Of a stretch of 64,000 nucleotides of DNA, positions 1 through 8,842 are shown piece after piece. Position 1 is the first letter of the stretch; each line of letters opens with the position of its first letter. Source of the DNA: Leptospiraceae bacterium (GTDB lineage: Bacteria; Spirochaetota; Leptospiria; Leptospirales; Leptospiraceae); the NCBI GenBank assembly GCA_022402465.1, contig JAKRSH010000034.1, positions 1 through 64,000 of the forward strand. The letters run 5' to 3'. The notes under the pieces were generated by a model that worked only from the letters and a program-made list of their open reading frames with translations, ran no database searches and was not told where the DNA came from. Both the position numbers and the translations under genes were made by a program.

Positions 1-2
1 TG

Positions 3-386
3 GCTAATATAAGAGATGTTAGTTCCATTTTGCGAAAGAATTTATACAGTATCGACTTTGATCCACAACAAAAATCATTCAAAGATCAATTTGAAGTTCC
101 TTATGGTACAAAAGGAAGCTCTCGACCAGATTTTTTTAAAAATGGTCATAGTATAGAAGTTAAAAATTATGACGTGACTACTCCTCGTGGTAGATCTAAT
201 TTGGTTAGAAATGTCTCAAACCAAATAAATAAACGGGTAAAAGATTTACCTCCTAATACAAAGCAAACTATAATCATTGATGTAAGAGGACAAAATTATA
301 ATAAAGAATATTTGAAGTCTATTAGAGAATCTATTATTAAAAAGTCAAATTATGATAATGTTGATATTATGTTTATGACGAGGTAA
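3..386 (+). CDS. C-terminal tip of a polymorphic/CDI-type toxin, PD-(D/E)XK-like nuclease (5' end outside window)
   Basis: The reading frame is open to the left edge of the window, so this is the 3' end of a longer gene; a TTG at 30 could serve as an internal start but need not. The visible part has RPDFF, then about seven residues later IEVKNY, which fits the D...ExK core of a PD-(D/E)XK nuclease as found at the tips of CdiA/Rhs-type toxins. The next gene, 4 nt downstream, resembles an immunity protein, the standard order for toxin-immunity modules. The predicted role is a nucleic-acid-cleaving effector delivered to neighbouring cells. The substrate cannot be told from sequence, and whether the missing N-terminus is CdiA, Rhs or another carrier is unknown. 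Confidence 0.6.
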   Translation, partial: ANIRDVSSILRKNLYSIDFDPQQKSFKDQFEVPYGTKGSSRPDFFKNGHSIEVKNYDVTTPRGRSNLVRNVSNQINKRVKDLPPNTKQTIIIDVRGQNYNKEYLKSIRESIIKKSNYDNVDIMFMTR

Positions 387-390
387 AAAT

Positions 391-807
391 ATGACTGTTG
401 GTATTAAAGTTGATTATTTGTGGTTTCAAATAGGAAACGGAGAATTTCTAAATGCATTTTTTTCTACTATTAGCTACCACTTAGAGCCAAATGGATGGGG
501 AAGCAAGTATCCTATTATTATGAAGGATCTCTACAATGGAAATGTTTCTTGGGAAAAAGTTCCAGAATTAAAAAATGAAATTATTGAAATACGTAAAGAT
601 TTAGGAAAAATATCTCCTAAAAAAGTTATTTGGAATTATGAAGATTTGGAACAGAATCCTCCATGGAGGGATAATATTAGCCCAGAAATAACAAGTTTAG
701 CGAACTATTTTGTAACTAGTAATGGAGAAGATCTATTTGAAGTTATTCTTAAAGCTATAGATGATTCTTTCTCCGAAAAAATTGATTTAAAAATTGAAAG
801 CATTTAG
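391..807 (+). CDS. Imm70-family-like immunity protein
   Basis: A 138-residue acidic cytosolic protein with no signal peptide. It matches the Imm70 pattern as I remember it: start MTVGIKVDY, then FLNAFFSTISYHLEPNGWG, KVIWNYEDL, PPWRDNISP, and NYFVTSNGEDLFEV near the C-terminus. Immunity proteins of this kind bind and neutralise the toxin tip encoded immediately upstream. The ATG lies 4 nt after the toxin stop, and its Shine-Dalgarno GAGG overlaps the toxin stop codon, so translation is probably coupled. A downstream palindromic region may mark the module boundary. The family call is from memory of the motif pattern, not a search. Confidence 0.7.
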   Translation: MTVGIKVDYLWFQIGNGEFLNAFFSTISYHLEPNGWGSKYPIIMKDLYNGNVSWEKVPELKNEIIEIRKDLGKISPKKVIWNYEDLEQNPPWRDNISPEITSLANYFVTSNGEDLFEVILKAIDDSFSEKIDLKIESI

Positions 808-812
808 TTTAT

Positions 813-941
813 GAGCCTGAGGCTCGCCCAGCACCTACGCGGTAGCTGGTGCTGGGCTTGTCGAGTGGGGTCAATAAATTGAAGTTAACTCGAACTTTAC
901 AAACCCGAAAAGAAATCACAATTTATTGACCTGAGTCTCGC
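813..941. repeat. Nested inverted and direct repeats downstream of the immunity gene
   Basis: The gene-free stretch 808-1169 begins with stacked symmetry. GAGCC/GGCTC forms a small hairpin at 813-825. GCCCAGCACC (826-835) pairs perfectly with GGTGCTGGGC (848-857). GTCAATAAATTG (870-881) pairs perfectly with 919-930. CCTGAGGCTCGC (816-827) recurs as CCTGAGTCTCGC (930-941). There is no T-run, so it is not a simple intrinsic terminator. It could be the end of a mobile element or a recombination boundary of the toxin module. From 942 to 1169 I see nothing coding. Confidence 0.6.
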
Positions 942-1169
942 AAAAACTAATTCCTTGTACGTTTTGTCTGTTCTATTGGATGAAAGTCGCAGTTAAGAGA
1001 CTTAATTTTTATCTACTGGTTAAAATATTTCGAAAATTCGATGAAATCAATCTCAGAAAACGCTTTTATTCCAAATTAACGATCAAAGATGTACATAGCT
1101 AGATTGGAGCAAAAAGAAAAAGGATCAATGGCTATGTTTTAACTAATAAAAGATGGAAATTCTATCTAT

Positions 1170-2066
1170 ATGGATAAACCGAACAGCCATGATCCCTATG
1201 TCCGTAGCATCTTCTCCGGAAGAGAAGAGAGTATAAAATTCTTCCGGGTAGTTCTCCCTTAGGAGATAGTTGAAATTCTAGACATTGAAAACTTAGAAGA
1301 CAGAAAAGAAAGCTTTATCTCAGAAGAACAAAAGGAATCTAGGACAGATAAACTGTTTAATATTCCAACCAAAACTGGGAGAGATGTATACTCTTACATT
1401 CTCTTCGAGCATAAAAGCTTTTTGGATCCAAACATTTACACCCAACTTCTCAGGTATCTAGCTGAAATCTACCAATGGCAGAAGAATAACAACAAGAAAT
1501 ACAGCCCAGTGATACCTTTAGTATTCTACCATGGTAAGAAGGCTTGGAATCAAGGAACTGAGTTCCTTCATGTATTCCATCTGTCTAGTGAGGAAGAAAT
1601 ACTCCTAAGATTCATACCTAACTTTTGCATCAATTTGTATCATTTGAAACCTCGAGACCCAGACTTTCCAACGAAAATGCTTTCATTAAAATTAATGCTT
1701 AGGATATTACAACATAATCGGGATGATCCTGAGTCATTTGAAAAGTCACTTCGTCAGACAATCAAGGACTTAGCAGAAGAGAAATTGGAATGGAAAAGGG
1801 TTGCTATTCTAAAAGCAATCTTGTATTATATAAACAAGGCAAGAGAAGATGCTGATCGTTACTACGATGTAGAATTCTACCGAGAAGTGGAGGAGGAATT
1901 TATGACAGTATTGGATAAGATAGAAGAAAGGGGAATTGAGAAAGGTAAGCTGGAGGGAAAGTTGGAAGATGCTAGATTGATGAAGGCGAAAGGCTATCCA
2001 ATTTCAGATATATTAGAAATCACTGGACTATCCAAGGCCCAACTTAATGATTTTGGGATAATATAA
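1170..2066 (+). pseudogene. Rpn/YhgA-family PD-(D/E)XK nuclease gene with in-frame amber stop
   Basis: The frame from ATG 1170 begins DKPNSHDPYVRSIFSG, runs 30 codons, meets TAG at 1260-1262 and then continues open in the same frame to 2066. Beyond the stop, residues such as DIENLE, TDKLFN, LFEHKSF and IYTQLLRYL are the conserved N-terminal nuclease core of the Rpn (Transposase_31) family, with D...ExK as FEHK. Family members I recall have Lys where the stop sits, so one AAG-to-TAG change explains it. The C-terminal tail from about 1990 is a small helix-turn-helix-like segment. A 214-residue product could start at 1422 (TTG) but would lack the catalytic Glu-x-Lys. Rpn proteins are linked to RecA-independent recombination. 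Full length would be about 298 residues. Confidence 0.8.
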
Positions 2067-2130
2067 AAACTGTGTTATCTTTGGGATGGTAAATAAAGCC
2101 GAAGGTTTTTAGAATTTCTGATGAATTTGG

Positions 2131-2478
2131 TCCAGCACAATTTAGCAAAGAACAGCTGATCGTTAAAAATCGTGCTGGATGCCAGATTTCCTCTTAACAA
2201 TATAACAATAGTTAGGTTTATTTGATATATTAAATTATGGAATATTAGGTTACCCTATCCATCTCATCCTGACGATAGGCTTTAGCCTATTGCAGGATGA
2301 AGCTCATAGTAATATTGTCAGCTAACAAGTTTCAATCGGTATCATAGATCAAAGTTTCTGAACCAAAGAGTATCCCACTGATGCCACGTGCTTTAGTGCG
2401 TGGTGAAGATTCTAAGAACAAGTCCTTGCACCCCAGATCGACCGAGCGCCCTCGTCGAGGGGGAGCTGGAACAGGTGC
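2131..2478. other. Gene-free stretch with four consecutive hairpins
   Basis: No ORF of note lies between 2067 and 2516. Four inverted repeats follow each other: TCCAGCAC/GTGCTGGA (2131-2138, 2172-2179); TCATCCTG/CAGGATGA enclosing ATAGGCT/AGCCTAT (2264-2300); CCACGTGC against GTGCGTGG with two wobble pairs (2384-2403); and GCACC/GGTGC (2428-2432, 2474-2478) enclosing CCCTCG-T-CGAGGG (2449-2461). The CCAGCAC core is shared with the repeat at 826-857 on the other side of the broken rpn gene. A structured RNA or decayed element termini are both possible; I cannot separate them. Confidence 0.45.
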
Positions 2479-2516
2479 CCAAAGAAATAACCTTGAGCAA
2501 ATCTAAACGTAGTAGA

Positions 2517-2903
2517 TTATTTTATAATTTTGTCTCGGTTTAAATAATTATAAAGGGAATTATCATACTTAGGATGGATGTCGCCATCTTTTGTTGGTTC
2601 AAAATTTGGATTCTCGTATTTGCAGGAAGAATAGCAGTGATTGTATCTTGGTTCAGTTGGATTTCGTTCTAGATTTGTGTAATTAAGGGATCTATTGCTT
2701 CCCGAAAGGCCTTTGCCACTAGCGAAGGCTGCAATGGTTCCAATGAAGCTTGTCACAGATAGTGTGGAATAAATTGCATCTGATTTTCTATAGCAAGATT
2801 TCATACATGAATTAAATGCAGACTTACTGGAAGTTTCATCAGCAAGAAGATGAAAGTTTGCTAAAGAAAAAATTACAAAAACCACAATCACTTTCTGCTT
2901 CAT
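2517..2903 (-). CDS. Small exported protein with two CX3C motifs
   Basis: I place the start at the ATG at 2903, because MKQKVIVVFVIFSLANFHLLADE is a good signal peptide, whereas the longer frame to 3044 only adds low-complexity sequence read through a repeat. The product is about 128 residues. After the signal peptide it carries CMKSC and, about 65 residues on, CYSSC, i.e. two CX3C pairs that could form two disulfides in an exported hairpin. A Gly/Ser-rich hydrophobic stretch lies between them. I do not recognise the family. It is divergent from uvrC with about 220 bp between the starts. Confidence 0.55.
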   Translation of the reverse strand: MKQKVIVVFVIFSLANFHLLADETSSKSAFNSCMKSCYRKSDAIYSTLSVTSFIGTIAAFASGKGLSGSNRSLNYTNLERNPTEPRYNHCYSSCKYENPNFEPTKDGDIHPKYDNSLYNYLNRDKIIK

Positions 2904-2990
2904 AGTTCTATGTTTACTGAGAATAAAAAAAATTGCAAGTTTTTTCAATTCAGATTTTTTCTCTTCTTTGCCAGGGTGACTTGGGAAATT

Positions 2991-3009
2991 CCTCCTTAAG
3001 GGGGCGGCA
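2991..3009. repeat. Dispersed repeat, copy 1
   Basis: CCTCCTTAAGGGGGCGGCA differs at one position from 47179-47197. Flanking bases also agree loosely (GGGAAA before; AAGCAC and CAAAAC-like runs after), suggesting a dispersed intergenic element. The core forms a short CCTCC/GGGGG hairpin with loop TTAA. Confidence 0.55.
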
Positions 3010-3122
3010 AAAGAAGACCAATCCCAAATACCTGCATCAAGCACAAAACTAAACTGAGCGAGGCTAGTGAAATTTTGAAATAGTGATCAATATTGGCTCT
3101 AGAAATATGGTCAAAAGTAGGA

Positions 3123-4952
3123 ATGATCGATTCACGAAAATTAATTTTAGAGAAGATCAAGAATCTCAGCGATGAGCCTGGTTGCTATCTTTGGAAGGAT
3201 GGCAAGGGAGAGGTCATTTATGTTGGCAAAGCGATACGACTCGCTAATCGAATCAAAAGCTACCTCAATCCGAATGTAGCTGAGGTAAAGACTAGACATC
3301 TACAAATAGAAATTGCTGATTTAGATTGGATAGTCACTGGAACAGAAGTAGAAGCACTCATCCTTGAGTCGACTTTAATCAAGAAATACAATCCAAAATA
3401 CAATGTTCGCCTAAAGGATGATAAACGTTATCCTTTTATTTGTGTATCAACATCTGAGGCTTATCCCATGGTTTTTCTAACCAGGAGACCTAGACCAAAT
3501 GGAGATAGATACTTCGGTCCTTATGCTGACCCTAGAGTCGCAAGAGACGCGCTACAGATAATCCATAAAATATTTCCCATTCGCAAGACTAAATTGAAAT
3601 TACCCTTAGCTAAGCCGCAAAGACCTTGTATGAATTTTCATATCAAGAGATGCCTTGGACCCTGCCAAGGAAATGTACCTGAAGATATTTATAGAGAAAT
3701 GATAGATCGCGTTATCCAATTTCTAGAAGGGAAGAAAGATGTTTTAATAGACAATCTTAAATCCAGGATGATGGACTATGCTGATAAAATGGATTTTGAA
3801 TCAGCGGCACACTATCGAGATATTTTGTCTAGAGTGGAAAAAGTAAGAGAAAGACAAACTGTAGTCAGTGTGGAAGGTGGGGACGAAGACATAGTCTCTT
3901 TTGCAAAAAGAGATAATGAGGGACAAATTGTACTCTTAGAAGTACGTTCAGGTCGACTAGAAGCTAAGAAAACATTTCCATTCACAGGATTAAATGATTC
4001 TTCTAACCAAGAACTCTTGGAAGCCTTCCTCCGAGATTATTATTTGAATGCGAATTTTGTTCCAAGAACAATTTATCTTCCTGAGGTAGCCAAGGATGGC
4101 GTCCAAGCATTGATGGAATATCTGCAAGATCAGTTGGGTTTTATGCCTAAAATCAAAATTCCAGCCCAAGGAAAGAAGAGATCCTTAATCAATATTGGTC
4201 AGAAGAACGCGGAACTAGCTTTAACAGAAAGACTTCTTGCAACTAAACTCAGAGATCAATCTACAGCCTTGCAAGAGTTAAGGGATAATTTGAAATTGAA
4301 AGAACTTCCGCAAGTGATTGAGTGTTATGATATTTCTCATATCCAAGGTTTTGAGCCAGTTGCTTCCGGGGTTATGTTTGTAGATGGAAAACCATATAAG
4401 CCAGGTTATAGACATTACAAAATTCGAGGACATGAGGGTATCAATGATCCTGGTATGATGCATGAAGTAATTGGTCGAAGGCTACAGCGTTTATTAAATG
4501 AAGAGGAAGCCCTGCCTGATTTGATAGTTATTGATGGTGGTCCAACCCAGCTCAATCGAGCTTGCGAAATTGCTCTTGCCTTGGAAATTCCCAATCTTCC
4601 TTTTATTGGGCTAGCTAAGAAGCGAGAAGAAATATATTTCCCAGGAGAAAAGGAGCCTTATACTTTTCCTATTAACTCTCCTGGTATGCGATTGCTCCGT
4701 AATCTTAGGGATGAGGCACATAGATTTGGGGTGACCTATCATAGACTTAGAAGAATAAAAGCTGAGCTTAAGACTTTGTTAGACGAAATTCCAGATATAG
4801 GTGCAGTGCGACGTAGATCCATTCTAAAGTATTTCCAAGGACGTAAGAAAATCCAAGATGCAAAATGGGAAGAACTGATTCGGATTGACGGAATAGGGGA
4901 AGCAACCGCTCATAAAATTATTAACTACATTCAGAACAAAAGAATTAGCTAA
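3123..4952 (+). CDS. uvrC: UvrABC excinuclease subunit C
   Basis: UvrC makes both incisions around a UvrB-bound DNA lesion in nucleotide excision repair. The GIY-YIG nuclease is at about residues 13-95 ([18 protein letters not shown]). Cysteines around 170-185 ([13 protein letters not shown]) match the conserved cluster region, the UvrB-interacting UVR motif lies near 200-235 ([10 protein letters not shown]), the RNase H-like second nuclease includes [10 protein letters not shown] and [12 protein letters not shown], and a C-terminal helix-hairpin-helix ends the protein ([10 protein letters not shown]). About 609 residues is normal. I prefer ATG 3123 because the family begins shortly before the GIY motif; TTG 3093 in frame would add ten residues. 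Confidence 0.97.
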   Translation: MIDSRKLILEKIKNLSDEPGCYLWKDGKGEVIYVGKAIRLANRIKSYLNPNVAEVKTRHLQIEIADLDWIVTGTEVEALILESTLIKKYNPKYNVRLKDDKRYPFICVSTSEAYPMVFLTRRPRPNGDRYFGPYADPRVARDALQIIHKIFPIRKTKLKLPLAKPQRPCMNFHIKRCLGPCQGNVPEDIYREMIDRVIQFLEGKKDVLIDNLKSRMMDYADKMDFESAAHYRDILSRVEKVRERQTVVSVEGGDEDIVSFAKRDNEGQIVLLEVRSGRLEAKKTFPFTGLNDSSNQELLEAFLRDYYLNANFVPRTIYLPEVAKDGVQALMEYLQDQLGFMPKIKIPAQGKKRSLINIGQKNAELALTERLLATKLRDQSTALQELRDNLKLKELPQVIECYDISHIQGFEPVASGVMFVDGKPYKPGYRHYKIRGHEGINDPGMMHEVIGRRLQRLLNEEEALPDLIVIDGGPTQLNRACEIALALEIPNLPFIGLAKKREEIYFPGEKEPYTFPINSPGMRLLRNLRDEAHRFGVTYHRLRRIKAELKTLLDEIPDIGAVRRRSILKYFQGRKKIQDAKWEELIRIDGIGEATAHKIINYIQNKRIS

Positions 4953-5018
4953 GTCAATTTTTTTGTCTATAAAATGTTGGTGCAAATTTTCAGTTCTATG
5001 AAATCCTTTTATTAATTT

Positions 5019-6405
5019 ATGGCTATGAATACGAATCCAAAACACAGAGTCATAGATGCTTCACGTGAAGTACAATTTACTTTGACAAATGTTTTGAGGA
5101 TTATTCAAACTTCCGTTTTTTTATTCATTTCTTATCCTATCTCTAATCGAATCTTCTTTGCCATTGGATTGTTCTTTTTGTTTTTTGGTTTACTTTGGTT
5201 AATTTTAACAGAAATCAAAATAGTAAATGAAAGTAAATATCCTCAAACTGGATATCTTGCTGCTTTCATGGATCTTAGTGTGTTTTCTATTTTAATTTAT
5301 TTATCTGGCAATTTAGATTCTTTATTAATGGTAACTTATCTGTATGTTACAGTTGTCTGCTCTACTAATCTACGTATCAACCAAGGATTATTTGCCTTAA
5401 TAGTATCTGAGTCCATGCTTGGTATTTCGCTATATCAAATCCAGTGGAACTTTGCTTTTGGGAATTATCAATGATATTCTAGATTTTTCAAAAATTGAAT
5501 CAGGTAAAATAGAATTATATCTCGAAACTTTTTCGCTGAGAGAATCGATTGATACTGTGATAAGTAATTTTGCGCCAATGATTCATGAGAAAGAAATTCT
5601 TTTTGAATCGAAGATTGATGCAAATGTTCCAGAATATATTTCTTCAGATAAAATTAGACTGAATCAAATAATTCTTAATTTGCTAAGCAATGCAGTTAAG
5701 TTTACGCCCAAAAAAGGAAAAATCGATTTAAGCATACTTGTAAAATCAAAAGTGGAAGATAAGCTTCAGCTAGAATTTATCATAAAAGATTCTGGAATTG
5801 GAATTGAACCTGAGAAATTAACAGAACTTTTTAAGGCATTTTCTCAAGCAGATTCATCTATTACGCGTTACTATGGTGGAACGGGTCTAGGACTTACCAT
5901 TTCAAAGAAACTCACAGAGTTATTAGGAGGAGAGATTTTTGCCTTGAATAATAGCGATCAAGGAATTTCTTTTATCTTTTATATTACTTGTTCAGAATCC
6001 CTAAGAAGCCTAGAAGAAGTAGTTTCTTATCCAGAAATAAATTCTTCACAAAGAATTTTGATTGTAGATGATAATATTTTAAATAGGCAAGTATTACGAA
6101 AACTTTTACAAAATATCCACCAAGAAGTGGAAGAATCTGAATCGGGTAGGCATGCTATCCAAGTTTTAGAAAATCAAACTTTTGATTTGATTTTTATGGA
6201 TATTCAAATGCCAGAAATCGATGGCATACAAGCTACAAAAATAATTCGAGAAAAAGGAATTGCTATTCCCATTGTTGCTTTAACGGCGAATGTATGGAAT
6301 GAAGACAGAGATGCTTGCTTTTTAGCTGGAATGAATGACTTTTTAACTAAACCTGTCGACAAAATAAAACTCATTCAGGTCTTAAACAAATTCAAAAATA
6401 CTTAA
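5019..6405 (+). pseudogene. Hybrid histidine kinase gene with internal deletion and frameshift
   Basis: The 5' part (5019-5474) encodes four or so membrane helices and then runs into a stop. The 3' part (in frame from about 5430 to 6405, TTG 5419 possible) encodes YIKSSGTLLLGIINDILDFS, the second DHp helix of a kinase, followed by N box NLLSNAVKFTP, G1 DSGIGI, G2 GGTGLGLTISKKL and a receiver with DDN, phospho-acceptor FMDIQMP and KPVD. The H-box with the phosphorylated His, and any PAS or linker, is missing between the two parts, which also lie in different frames. I infer a deletion with its junction near 5425-5435. Neither fragment can be a working kinase; a truncated receiver protein could still be made. 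Confidence 0.8.
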
Positions 6406-6505
6406 GATAGAGGTTTTTGAAAAAGAAAATTTACTTTTCTACTAAGTACTTCTAAAAAATTTCTTGGACTTCGCATCTTTAGACAGATTTGCCTGAGGGC
6501 TAATT

Positions 6506-8842
6506 ATGTTTCAAAGAGTAGATGCCAAATTGGCGAGAAGACAGAAGTCAAGTTTTGATTCTTCGAGTAAATTACTTTGTAATTGCTTAGAAGGTAAATT
6601 TAAAATTTTCACATTGTACCTCCTTTTCCTTTTCTGTTTTTCTGCTTGTAAGGATAGAGACTCAGAATTTTTTCTAGCTAATTCGAATTCAATTCCCCAG
6701 CTTATTCGCTTAGATTATGGATTGGAACTTTTGGATGAGGGTGAGAGGAATCCAGAAGGAATACTAAATTTAAAACCCAGTTTTGAATTTACAGAAAGTA
6801 CGCTCTGTTTTCATTCACGCAATCGAAGTGAAATCGACTACGGACCACGGCTGAGTTTTTGTTTAGAAAATTCTTTATTCAATAAAAAGATAATGGAGGA
6901 TGTTCAACTCGCCTTTGAAAACCCTTTAAATACTAATTCATTTCCTAATTTTATAATTCATTCTCATAATCTTGAGCTAAGAATAGATTTTCCAACAGAA
7001 AGTTCCATCATTCGAGAGTGGAAGAAGGTTCCAGCAAATAACTGGTTATTGTTAGATGAAAGTTTTCTGGATAGACTTGAAGAGAAAAGATCCATTCAGC
7101 TAGACGGAACCGAATTCCACTTAGGCAAATCCTATTCTTTGCCTTATTGGAATTATATGGAATCAAACTCTTGTTCGTTTTTAATCAGATCCTGGAATTT
7201 AGATGTTTCTAAGTCATCAAGACGATTCCTAAGGATTTCTTTTCCCTGTGATTATATTTCTCCTATGATCCGAAAGTTTATTGAATCTAGCAAGATGGTG
7301 AATGAAAAAAGTCGGACAAATTGTACAAATAGAGAAATTGTAATCCAAGAAATATTTCAAAGCACAAGTTCGAGAATGAATCGTTTCATAGAATGGAAGA
7401 ATCCTCATAAAGAAGCGATTTGTTTAGATGAGCTAGTTTTCTTGCAAGTTCCAGAAGAGGAATCCAATAGCAAGGATGAGCTTTCTAATTCCAAGCAAGT
7501 AAGAATTCAATTCTGGGATAATTCTGGTTTAGGTTTTCTCTTTCCTAGTGCACATCTACTCTTTATTCATGAAGATTCCGATTTAGAGGGCAAAATGATT
7601 CCTGCTTCTTTCCCTTGGAACGATTTGCAGCAAGGAAAACCAAGTTTCTTAGCGCTACAAAAGGAGGTAGAAAAGGAAATTCTACCAAAGATAGATTCTT
7701 TGGTTGTGAACTTTAAAGAAGAAGATGAATACTTTTCACAGGATCTAAACTTACCTGCTTGCGCTGATCAGAGATTTCTGTATACATCCTCTGAAAAAGC
7801 CTGTGCTAGTCCAGGTTATTCTTTACCTAGGAGTTCGAGTTCCCATTTTTGTAAACCTATTGATCTTCAACTAACAGAAATTCAGGCAAGAGGTGTATTA
7901 GATTCTGAGTTGAGAAGCTTTACCCAAGACAGATTTTTAGAATTTCAAGTTCGCACAAAAGATGGAAGAAGTAGCTGTGATATATCGGCTCTGTTTCTAA
8001 AAATAGGAAGGGATGCTTTTCCATTAAGTGCTCTGCGGAAAATTCTGAATAACAATGAAGTATTCCTTATTAGTTTGAGTAAAAAACTACCCCAGCAGAA
8101 TTTTCAGATATCGCGTAGTCTGAGCCGATTGAACTGGCAGTCAGATATCACTCTCTATGATCTTAAGAAGGAAGAAGTGGAGAGGAATTTTCGAAATTCA
8201 AGTGAGCCTCGCTTTGTTGATCATGATTCAAATGGGAATCTTTATTCATTAGAGTGGAAGACAGAAGTATTAGGCAAAGATGCTTTTATTCATCATTTAT
8301 CCACTCCAGGATGGGTCTCAAGTTCCAAGTACGAAGGAAATGAATCCAAGCTTCCAGGATTTGATCCTGGTATTCAGCTAACAGAATTACTATGGTCTGG
8401 ATCTTTTCAGAACTCTATCTCAATCTTAGAAGATCGATTTATAGAATGGAAGAGTGAATCTGGTCAACCAGCCTCACTTCTACTTGAACTAGAATTTCCA
8501 GGCTTTCCTTCCCGAAGTCAATCCTATTTAATTCCCAATCAAGTAGGAACCTATACTCTTTCAAGAAGTGAATTAGTCTGCTTTCCCAAAAAAAATTCTT
8601 TAATACACAGAGATTTCAATCTGTTCCAAAGCAATACAAGAATGCGAATACGAGATCCTATCTCTAACAGCATACATGATGAGGTTCTCATTTCAACTTC
8701 CCAGTTCGGAATGAACTCCACTTCTCTAAGAATACGAAGAAGTGCTGTTAAGAATCTAAATACACAAACCTGGCAAAGCTCCGATATTGATTCTTCTTTT
8801 TGCTTAGGACAGACCTTTGCAAGCCCTGGAGAAAATCCATGA
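6506..8842 (+). CDS. Lipoprotein with three lamin-tail-like repeats
   Basis: A 778-residue protein with a hydrophobic stretch ending in a lipobox (FSAC, Cys48), so it is probably anchored in an envelope membrane; the 30-residue extension before the hydrophobic core is unusual, but no better start is visible. From about residue 276 I see three divergent copies of one pattern: an opening strand (VIQEI, LQLTEI, IQLTEL), then a short FIEW or FLEF motif, and a closing ASPG, STPG or ASPG at about 432, 599 and 772. This opening and closing pattern is that of lamin-tail domains, which bacteria place on exported nucleases and adhesins. The stop overlaps the ATG of the next gene (ATGA), implying coupled expression. 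The domain assignment is by eye. Confidence 0.55.
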   Translation: MFQRVDAKLARRQKSSFDSSSKLLCNCLEGKFKIFTLYLLFLFCFSACKDRDSEFFLANSNSIPQLIRLDYGLELLDEGERNPEGILNLKPSFEFTESTLCFHSRNRSEIDYGPRLSFCLENSLFNKKIMEDVQLAFENPLNTNSFPNFIIHSHNLELRIDFPTESSIIREWKKVPANNWLLLDESFLDRLEEKRSIQLDGTEFHLGKSYSLPYWNYMESNSCSFLIRSWNLDVSKSSRRFLRISFPCDYISPMIRKFIESSKMVNEKSRTNCTNREIVIQEIFQSTSSRMNRFIEWKNPHKEAICLDELVFLQVPEEESNSKDELSNSKQVRIQFWDNSGLGFLFPSAHLLFIHEDSDLEGKMIPASFPWNDLQQGKPSFLALQKEVEKEILPKIDSLVVNFKEEDEYFSQDLNLPACADQRFLYTSSEKACASPGYSLPRSSSSHFCKPIDLQLTEIQARGVLDSELRSFTQDRFLEFQVRTKDGRSSCDISALFLKIGRDAFPLSALRKILNNNEVFLISLSKKLPQQNFQISRSLSRLNWQSDITLYDLKKEEVERNFRNSSEPRFVDHDSNGNLYSLEWKTEVLGKDAFIHHLSTPGWVSSSKYEGNESKLPGFDPGIQLTELLWSGSFQNSISILEDRFIEWKSESGQPASLLLELEFPGFPSRSQSYLIPNQVGTYTLSRSELVCFPKKNSLIHRDFNLFQSNTRMRIRDPISNSIHDEVLISTSQFGMNSTSLRIRRSAVKNLNTQTWQSSDIDSSFCLGQTFASPGENP

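Noticed and set aside
813-941. Integron attC site behind the immunity gene
   Set aside because: The symmetry is suggestive, but I find no matching RYYYAAC and GTTRRRY pair at the right places and no integrase in the window.
2904-3044. N-terminal 47-residue extension of the exported CX3C protein
   Set aside because: It reads through a dispersed repeat and would bury the signal peptide; ATG 2903 is better.
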